A DNA stretch of 64,000 nucleotides, from NCBI GenBank assembly GCA_028554645.1, contig JAQOOI010000022.1:992001-1056000 (forward strand), read 5' to 3'. Of this stretch, positions 57,316 to 64,000 are shown in pieces. Source of the stretch: Omphalotus guepiniiformis (lineage: Eukaryota; Basidiomycota; Agaricomycetes; Agaricales; Omphalotaceae). How positions within the stretch are numbered: the first letter of the stretch is position 1; each line of letters opens with the position of its first letter. The translations under genes and the position numbers were made by a program. Below the pieces are notes generated by a model. The model did not search any database, was not told where the DNA came from, and worked only from the letters and a program-made list of their open reading frames with translations.

Positions 57316-59159
57316 TGTTGCGTCAAAAAGCCTTTCAGTACTGAAATCTATCAGATTGAAGTAAATATGGAATGTTCAAGCATTGGAAACTGAACATAAA
57401 GGACTAGAGTCACCCCAGACTGTTAGTTAAGACATGAAACATACTTGCACTCACAATACCTAAGTGTAGTGTTTGCTACAGTACTGAATCTGGTACTAAG
57501 CAACTGTGACCAATGGGTTATACAAAGAGATACTAGTTATGCCTCTCAAGATGTGTTGGAATTCCAATGTTCCATACCAGATTGAGTTGGTCAGACCCAC
57601 CCTCTAATAACTAGAGACTCTACCAAGTGTTGTTGACTGTAATCCAAGGGGTTGATGGATTTTCACTTCAATTGAACAACTATCTAAGTCCTTTGGACTG
57701 ATCAAAAGTTCCAGCTGGTCTTGCTAACTAAGTTGGCACTATAAGATTGAATGCTGAGAATATGGGTAATCTTGAAGATTGTATTACCAGAGAAATATTG
57801 TACATTGAGTACTATGTGGATATAATGTCACTGAGATGAAATGCCAATCTGTGTAATAAGGGAAGTAGATTCAAAAGTTACATCTGCACAAATGAGTTAG
57901 ATACTCAATACTCATGCTGGAAGGAGTTAGATACTGAAAATGAGTATCTCTCTGGATCTGAGTATCTCTCTGAAATTCAGTAACCCTCTGAACTTGATGA
58001 AAGACAAAGGCACTCTAATTGGAGGTCTTAGACGAAACTATGGGATAGAATACTGTCCTAGGAGAAGCTGAGGGCTATCCTAAACAAGAAATATAACCTG
58101 AGTACAAATCTGACCAAAAAGAGATGTATAGGGGTAAAACTTGAAATAAACAGTTACTGTACCTTACTGTGGCTGATAGAAACGATGAAGCATGGTCTAG
58201 ATAAGCTCTAGAACTTCTACACAACTCCTAATGCTGCCCTAGTAGAGGAGGATGTGCCAATTTTGGAGAAACTTATAGGGGACCAGATTTGCAATGCACT
58301 AAGGAGAATGTCACCTGTCAGGATACTGGTTGCTATTTACAGGATCTGGACCTTTATTTAGATACCCTGGGTACGCCCTAACACACCTAGAACGCGGACA
58401 AAGCGATATATTTCTGTTTTTATACCAATCTATACCCAAAGTTCCTTCATTTTGACTATCTAACTGGAAAATTACCTAGAAAACTACCTAAAAAGAATCC
58501 AATCTCTGCTCAATTGATACTTACTTACTTTTGACTCATTTACTGTTCAGATTACTCTTTTAATTTCGAGATATATGTTTGATTTTATGATTTAGTATAT
58601 ATAGCTTACAGAGTATCTATTTAGATTTTCTTAAGCAAGTACTGCCCAAAGCTACAAGCCAAAGCAGGAAAACCTTCTTAGACGAAATATAGCCTGGCTC
58701 TTTAGAGTTCAGTTCGAGAAATATCCAGTTGTGAAAACTTCTGTAAAGTCCCTTGTGGCAGATAAATTGAAAGAGATACTGAATCTTTGCTGAAACTGCT
58801 GTTCTGTCTGTGCTGAATCTGCCTGCTGAAACTGTCTGTGCTGCATCTGAAACTGTTCCCTGCATTGTCTGACCATTGGATCGAGTTTAAACATCGAGAT
58901 TGATTGTCCTGAATCCCTCCTGAACCCTGAAAACCACCCTTACCTTCTGTCTGAATCTTGTGTTTTGAGATACCCTCTGCCATTTTTCACCCAGATTGAG
59001 ATAAAGACATCTGTAACCCTGCAGATTCGAAGTTCAATTGTTGCGTCTAACTGTGCGGAATCTCTGACAACGCCAGTCACACCTCACCCTACATCATTTT
59101 GATTTGAGTTGGATTGTGCTCATTTGAGTATCTCTCTCGTTCATTTCATAGTCACTACA
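57316..59159 (+). repeat. 3' LTR
   Basis: Same length (1,844 bp) as the 5' LTR, offset 14,670 bases; I found no difference by eye, and the small antisense frames inside translate identically. Followed by the second CCGA. Confidence 0.93.
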
Positions 59160-59448
59160 CCGAGGTATGTAGTAGTGACTATTACATACATAATGTCGAG
59201 CTTCCAGGCTTCGCTCAGAGGCCTTCAGGATGCTAGTATAACCTATGAGCACGGATACGCAGTGCTAGCAGCACAACCACGACCATCTGTAGTACAATTT
59301 ACTTGGAGACTGACAATGCACTCTCATTGTACCCTCTCAGGAGACTATCTTTGTCACTAAGTATCATTTCAAGTGGAATATGATATTTATTGGGTGCAAC
59401 AGGTATCTAGTATTACATGAAAGCAAGGGGAAAGACGAGGGCAGGATG

Positions 59449-59482
59449 AAGGCGGGATGATGAAGGCGGGATGAAGGCGGGA
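59449..59482. repeat. Short GAAGGCGGGAT tandem repeat
   Basis: GATGAAGGCGGGAT recurs about three times in a row in the unique right part of the outer element, just inside its inverted repeat. Confidence 0.5.
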
Positions 59483-59666
59483 ATCGGTGGAGCGCGGGCA
59501 ACAACAGCCGCCGGGAGGTGCCGGGAAGGCTATGTAAGGCTATGTATACGGAAAAGTCAGGAAATTCGTGAAAACTTATGAAGTACGCAGGGAGGGCTAT
59601 TGCGAGGTTATAGCGAGGTCGTGCGATCTCCAGATCCGGGTCTAGTTAGACCTGGTATCCGGCCCG

Positions 59667-60142
59667 CAGTGTTGTCGTTAAGGCCTTAATTAAGGGTGAT
59701 TTCTGTCTTTAAGGCTTAAACCCTTAATATGGGCTTAATTTAATAGTCATATTAAGGTCTTAATTTAAGTGCAATTCTTGCTGACTTATTGTCAATTTCT
59801 CAGAAGTTGTGGTCAGTAGAAAGTGCAATATGACCTGGCCAGTGGTGATGGATGTATTTAAGGCAGTATGCCTTATATTGTGATTAGTTTTGTTTCTCTC
59901 CTTTGAAAAAGAACTCTCAGAGAAGGCCCTCTGTGCAGCCATAGCTCAATTTAGACAATATGTACTGTAATGTTTTATCAGTCCTATGAGCAATGACAAA
60001 ACTAAGTGAAAAGTTTATTGTCACATGTGATGTTAAGGTTAAATTAAGGCTCTACATCAACTGGCCTGCAAGTTAACCCCTCAATTTAAGGGGACTTAAG
60101 GCTTAACTTCAACTTGAGGTCTTACTATTAACGACAACACTG
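59667..60142. mobile_element. hAT-type MITE inside the right inverted repeat
   Basis: 476 bp bounded by perfect 15-bp inverted repeats CAGTGTTGTCGTTAA and flanked by the 8-bp duplication CCGGCCCG (59,659-59,666 and 60,143-60,150). The CAGTG end and 8-bp duplication are the hAT signature. There is no coding capacity. The interior is AT-rich with many TTAAGG or TTAATTAA units near both ends, which may be subterminal transposase sites. Removing it restores the match between the two arms of the outer element. Confidence 0.9.
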
Positions 60143-60194
60143 CCGGCCCGAGCAACCACGTCTAATTTGATGCAGTTGTAGGGACGATCAGGTG

Positions 60195-60202
60195 GTCGCG
60201 GA
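60195..60202. repeat. Target-site duplication, right copy (GTCGCGGA)
   Basis: Second copy of the outer element's duplication; the WSS1 start codon lies 34 bases further on. Confidence 0.9.
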
Positions 60203-60236
60203 CCAGGTGACATCTCTTTCTCTGCTTAAGCTCACA

Positions 60237-61557
60237 ATGTCAGATATCTTCGTGAAATCCTTTACGCATCTGAAAGATAGAAAGTCAGCAGACAAAGCAC
60301 TAACGATGTTGCAGAAAGTCGCATCGCTGGTCAAGCCCATTATGAGGAAGCATGGGTGGATTCTCCCAGTACTTGCAGAATTCTTCCCGGACAATCCTAA
60401 CTTGCTTGGACTGAGTAATTTCTCCCCATACGAGGATCCACGGTCTGAAGAGCAACGCAGGACTGAGTAAGGACCGATTACTTCAATCTGGATTTCCGCT
60501 GAAATGGTTGTAGACGTGAATATGGGTCAGAAGATCCTAGTGAGGCTACGTCACGCTTTCTCCCCCGATTCCTTCATGGATGAGGATTCTATAGTGCAGA
60601 CTATGCTACACGAGGTAGGTTCGTGCTGCCGCTGCCGACTATGATTATCTAAAAATTTGAGGTGACTACCAAGCTCACTCACAATGTACATGGCCCTCAC
60701 GATGACAAGTTCTACAAGTATTTAGCTGGCCTGCAAGAAGAATATGACTCTTTACAACGGTCTGGTTATGCAGGAGAGGGATTCTTCTCCAAGGGACAGA
60801 GGCTAGGTGTGAACACATCGCACAATCTACCCACACATCAAGCAAGATTGCAGGCTGTAGCTGCTGCTGAGAAAAGAAGACAGTCAGCACAGATATTAGG
60901 TGGCGGTGGACGTCGACTAGGTGGAAGCATCGTGCCAGGGAAAGCGCTCAGCCCTCAAGAACTTGCCGCAAGGGTGTGTCTCTTGGGATATGTGATCTCC
61001 TCGTTTTGCTTATTCAATCCCCGTAATAGGCCGCAGAACGTCGTATACATGACGAAAAGACATGCGCGCAAGGCGATACTGCTCAGCGAGAAGCTGAGAA
61101 AGCTGCTCAGGAAAGTATCGAGAACAAAGTCATTGATCTCACTCTGGATGACTCTGAGGAAGAGTCCGACATCTTAATAGTCAACCAAACTCCTGGGCCT
61201 TCTAAAGTCTTAGGATCACTACCTTCACAATCCATCAACTCCAGTGTTAAAAGTGGGGCTGCTTCAACGGCTCGCGCTGATACGATTCCGGCAAGAAATG
61301 TGAACAATCCACCGCCAATCAATCTGTCAACGAAACCAGTTCGTCCAGGAACTCGCCCTTCGGGTTCTTTCCCAGAGTGGGCATGCCCAACGTGCACATT
61401 GCTGAATTGCTCTATGGCTTTACAATGTGAAGCGTGCTTCACGACCAAGCCCACTGACCGACAGGCCGGCTGGACGTGCTTGACCTGTGGGGAAGTTGGG
61501 ATTTCACATCATCTCTGGTCCTGTACGTTCTGTGGCGCGATCAAGCTACAGAGCTAA
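60237..61557 (+). CDS. WSS1: WSS1-like metalloprotease (WLM domain)
   Basis: Zinc protease that clears DNA-protein crosslinks and SUMO-conjugated proteins. Exons 60237-60414, 60514-60614, 60674-60973, 61030-61557 (368 residues). The WLM domain starts with VLAEFFPDNPNLLGLNVNMGQKI; the zinc site HELTHNVHGPH (about residues 92-102) is formed across the intron at 60,615-60,673. Then YAGEGFFSKGQRLG, a SUMO-interacting stretch SDILIV, and two RanBP2-type zinc fingers: WACPTCTLLNCSMALQCEAC and WTCLTCGEVG-type with WSCTFCG. The gene is intact, but a nest of transposable elements sits 34 bases upstream of the ATG, replacing its native promoter. Expression may therefore start from sequences in the outer element's right end or the MITE. 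Confidence 0.92.
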
Positions 61558-61667
61558 AGAAACTAGAACACTAAAAATGCACACTGTGTACCCTTACGCG
61601 CGGATAAGAGCAATACCCGTTCAATACTTAGAATGGTTGCATTTGCACTCTTATTGCATGCAATGTT

Positions 61668-63207
61668 TTATACAATACTGTGTACATTTAGTGTAATTCG
61701 TAGGATTTTGACTTTGTTCAGTGAGCCGCCGCCTTCTACAGTATCTAGAAACATTGGCTTGTTGTCATTGAATTCGAGATCTTCAATCACCAAACTCTGT
61801 TCTGTTAGGACCATCAGCGGAACAAGAATAAAATACTATAAGCACAAAAACACACCCATGGCAATGTTTACAAAATGCTGATAGGTTTCTGTATTGCGTA
61901 TTGTGAGCGATATGAGTGCAAGTCGTTCCTTCTCTGCGCTCAAAGCCAGTTTCAGTTCTGCTACTAGAGCAGAAACGAGGCTCGGGTCAAACACCTGGTA
62001 CATGAATGAAAGCAAGTCAAGCGTATGATGAAGGGGGAGAAAGATGTAGACTTACAATATCGGCACCCAGGATGATATCAGGGTCTATCTCCTGTCGTAG
62101 CAAATGCTCGAGCGCCGAAACATCAGGCTCAAGAGCCTCCGACCAATCTAGAGTGCGATAATGGACATTCGTGTGATTAGCCGAGAGATCTAAGCAATTT
62201 CAGCAAATCATCAGACTGTTCAGTGTTCATGGTCGCGAAGCGTTGAAAAGCTTACTACAAGATAACTGGACATTATAGTGACATTGGGAGAGTACATCCT
62301 CATTAACGTCAGTCAACCAGATAGATCCCGCATGTTGTGAGCTCTCTGAGGGATGATTTGAGAGCAGCTGTAGACTTGCGACGACTATGCCGAGAAAACC
62401 AATTCCACACCCGAGCTCGAGTACGCATTTTCCTTGCACAAACTCTGCCAACGGTGAATATACTCGTCAAAGACCGCTGTGTGAAGGAATAATGTTTACC
62501 TGGATGCTTGATAAGAAACTGCGACAGGGTATGACTAGCAACCCATGTTCGAAGGCCTGTCGTGCCGCTCTCGATTGTCGTTCGCGATTCATGAAGTGTC
62601 AAAGTTTGATACTGCGAGATATCGACGTGTTCGCTCTCAGATAGACTATCTTCCGGAAAGAACTTCCAAAAATGCGTCAAGAAAGACTTGGATGGTATTT
62701 CCCGAGCTGGCAGTCCGAGTCCACAAGTCTGATCGCGCACGTCGGGGTTTGTGGAACCAGCATGACTGTTATTTCAGATTGTACATATATGATCATACAG
62801 AAAAGCCAATCACATACGGTCCAGAAGGTGGGAGGAGGGATAAGTAATGGTCCAAAATACGACAATCTATTTCTTCGTCCTACGTTGAGAATGAGAATGA
62901 TATACGGTAACGCACACGCTATCGTGACTGGAAGAGACGAGTCTTCAACACGCGCCTGATTATCCAGCATTTTGTCTTCCATCCAAGAGATTAAAGTCTT
63001 CCAGAATGTCCTCTGATATTGCTTCGACGGAGAATAGGTTTTAAAATGAGCATTTGACAACACGAAATCGATCAGAAAACTGTTGAGCTCCGTGAAGCTC
63101 AAGTGGTCCGGAAAAGAAACAGATCTAGCAGGAACTAGAGCAGCGTATTCCCGTAGAAGTTGGAAGGCATCCCTGTGGACTGTGGCTAAGCTGAGCTGAG
63201 AGTTCAT
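61668..63207 (-). CDS. EFM3: FAM86/EFM3-type protein-lysine methyltransferase
   Basis: Likely methylates a lysine of elongation factor 2, as do yeast Efm3 and human EEF2KMT. Minus strand, start ATG 63,207. Later exons are clear: one ending at 62,500 with LHESRTTIESGTTGLRTWVAS, then 62444-62266 with the SAM motif I VLELGCGIGFLGIVVASLQL and WLTDVN, then an exon with HYRTLDWSEA and IILGADI, then VFDPSLVSALVAELKLAL and the C-terminal part to TAA at 61,668-61,670. The first intron's borders (about 62,740-62,900) are not settled because several donors and acceptors keep phase. The substrate follows from the family, not from the sequence. Confidence 0.83.
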
Positions 63208-63259
63208 CTGCGTAGAATTTTGAACTTCAAACTTTTTTGCACTCGGTAAGGAATAATGT

Positions 63260-63287
63260 CACGTGCTACATGATACCTCAGCACGTG
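63260..63287. promoter_or_regulatory. Two CACGTG boxes in the divergent promoter
   Basis: CACGTG occurs at 63,260-63,265 and 63,282-63,287, 22 bases apart (about two helical turns), inside the 120-bp gap between the starts of the EFM3-like and Bot1-like genes. This suits a bHLH dimer pair that controls both translation-related genes. Confidence 0.55.
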
Positions 63288-63327
63288 GTCAGTGAAAAAA
63301 CGCTGCAACCCTTTTTTCAGGCGTTTG

Positions 63328-64000
63328 ATGTCCTCTTACCTCCAGCTCTTCTCCAGATCCTGTCGACCTTGTCTGCGCTCCTATCGACAACCATGCCTAC
63401 GGCGTGGAATTGCACAGACTCATAGTATACGCTCTGATACTGGCCCCGTACCACCCTCTCTTGAGGAAGTTTTGGAGCAAGAAGATGAATTTGAGCGAGC
63501 GGAAGAGGCTGAAGCTGAAGCTGCAGAGGGAAAGCGTTCATTTCAAGATTCGCAAGACGCAGAATCCCCAAAGTCGTACCGAGCTTTCATTGAGACCATA
63601 GGAAACCAATATAGAACCGCTTCGCCGCAAAATTGGCTTGGTAAGAGCTCAGTTGAGTAGTATACCCTATCATCTTTCCAGTCGTACTAAACTTCCTTAT
63701 GCTAGCCTTTCCCTATGAACCCCTCATTTCGACCACCTGCACCAATATCAAATGCAACAAAGAACCTCATCTACCAGGACTATAAGAACAACCGCACTCC
63801 GGAGATACTTCGCGCTCTGTCTCAGCAATACAGTATAAGTCTCAAACGCGTTGAAGCGATAATCAAACTCAAGGATATGGAAGCGGCATGGTATAAGGTT
63901 AGTTTCACTTGAAATTCATTTTCTTTGTGCACTGTTCGCGCACGAAGTGCATGATGTTTTCAACGATTAGTCTTTAAGACACTTAAATGGTTACAATTCT
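63328..64000 (+). CDS. Mitochondrial small-subunit ribosomal protein, Bot1/MRPS35 family (partial)
   Basis: Cut by the window end. Exon 1 63328-63651, exon 2 63706-63897; a further exon probably begins near 63,971. The first 35 residues are Arg/Ser-rich without acids (LFSRSCRPCLRSYRQPCLRR), a mitochondrial presequence. An acidic Glu/Ala stretch follows, then SPQNWLG, and the family core PFPMNPSFRPPAPIS, LSQQYSISLKRVEAIIKLK and the W of AAWYK. The family is known as eukaryotic mitochondrial regulator/Bot1 and is a mitoribosome small-subunit protein. The first donor was taken as GTTGAG at 63,652, since the better-looking GTAAGA at 63,641 gives the wrong phase for the core; another splice choice is possible. 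Confidence 0.8.

Larger units (their letters stand above)
42646..59159 (+). mobile_element. 16.5-kb Ty3/gypsy-type LTR retrotransposon with antisense genes
   Basis: Two LTRs of 1,844 bp frame a 12.8-kb interior. Order: 5' LTR, a primer-binding-like site, gag, protease, reverse transcriptase/RNase H, integrase (order RT before IN, the Ty3/gypsy plan), then two genes on the opposite strand, a purine tract and the 3' LTR. Reading both LTRs side by side I found no difference, and all coding frames are open, so the copy is recent and probably active or nearly so. No chromodomain is seen after the integrase. Size is far above a usual gypsy element (5-8 kb) because of the LTR length and the 5.2 kb between integrase and the 3' LTR. 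Confidence 0.93.
41365..60194. mobile_element. Outer terminal-inverted-repeat DNA element carrying two nested insertions
   Basis: The ends are inverted repeats beginning CACCTGATCGTCCC. The left arm runs from 41,365 to about 41,539, and the right arm from about 59,521 to 60,194 when the MITE inside it is ignored. They share long blocks such as CATCAAATTAGACG, GGTTGCTCGGGCCGG, GATCGCACGACCTCGC and CCTCCCTGCGTACTTC with few mismatches. The flanking 8-bp duplication is GTCGCGGA. After subtracting the LTR retrotransposon and the MITE, about 1.8 kb remains, and I see no transposase, so it is a non-autonomous element mobilised from elsewhere. Duplication length suits hAT-like transposases, but the CACCTG end is not the usual CAG-N-G, so I leave the superfamily open. 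The left unique part (41,540-42,645) is AT-rich with a GC-rich islet at about 42,410-42,540. Confidence 0.88.

Noticed and set aside
59109..59360. 83-codon frame spanning the 3' LTR border
   Set aside because: It crosses from LTR into the outer element, so it was created by the insertion and is not a gene.
1..64000. CRISPR array, operons, ribosome-binding sites, tRNA or rRNA genes
   Set aside because: The window is a fungal nuclear sequence; no spaced direct repeats of CRISPR type were seen, and I found no cloverleaf or rRNA sequence by eye.

Overview
The window is a gene-dense piece of a filamentous basidiomycete genome, most likely a mushroom-forming agaricomycete. The genes have many short introns (mostly 48-76 nt, GT-AG), intergenic spaces are small, and the proteins are clear fungal or basidiomycete orthologues. 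I cannot name the species. Gene models below were built by hand from splice signals, reading phase and protein-family continuity; totals were checked to be a multiple of three where exon lists are given.

Left part (about 1.5-40.8 kb), ordinary chromosomal genes: pantothenate kinase (+), a three-homeodomain regulator (+), a flavin monooxygenase (-), an MFS transporter (-), an orphan C-terminally anchored protein (-), a large E2 ubiquitin-conjugating enzyme (-) divergent from isocitrate lyase (+), the lysophospholipase NTE1 (+), VPS33 (+), a 73-residue YABBY/HMG-like protein (+), an F-box/LRR protein (+), the exosome cofactor LRP1/C1D (+), splicing factor SF3b10 (+) and a 1026-residue SAM methyltransferase (+).

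Middle (41,365-60,194): a nest of transposable elements. An outer terminal-inverted-repeat element (8-bp target duplication GTCGCGGA) sits 34 bp upstream of the start codon of a WSS1-like protease gene. Inside it lie a 16.5-kb Ty3/gypsy-type LTR retrotransposon (42,646-59,159; two 1,844-bp LTRs with no difference seen; 4-bp duplication CCGA) and a 476-bp hAT-type MITE (8-bp duplication CCGGCCCG). The retrotransposon carries gag, protease, reverse transcriptase/RNase H and integrase as four ORFs, each in the -1 frame of the one before. Between integrase and the 3' LTR it carries two intact, intron-rich genes on the opposite strand, 341 and 657 codons long. Their introns cannot be removed from the sense genomic RNA, so they can survive retrotransposition. 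This is the most unusual feature of the window.

Right part (60.2-64 kb): WSS1-like SUMO/DNA-protein-crosslink protease (+), an EFM3/FAM86-type lysine methyltransferase (-), and the start of a Bot1/MRPS35-type mitochondrial ribosomal protein (+), the last two sharing a short divergent promoter with two CACGTG boxes.
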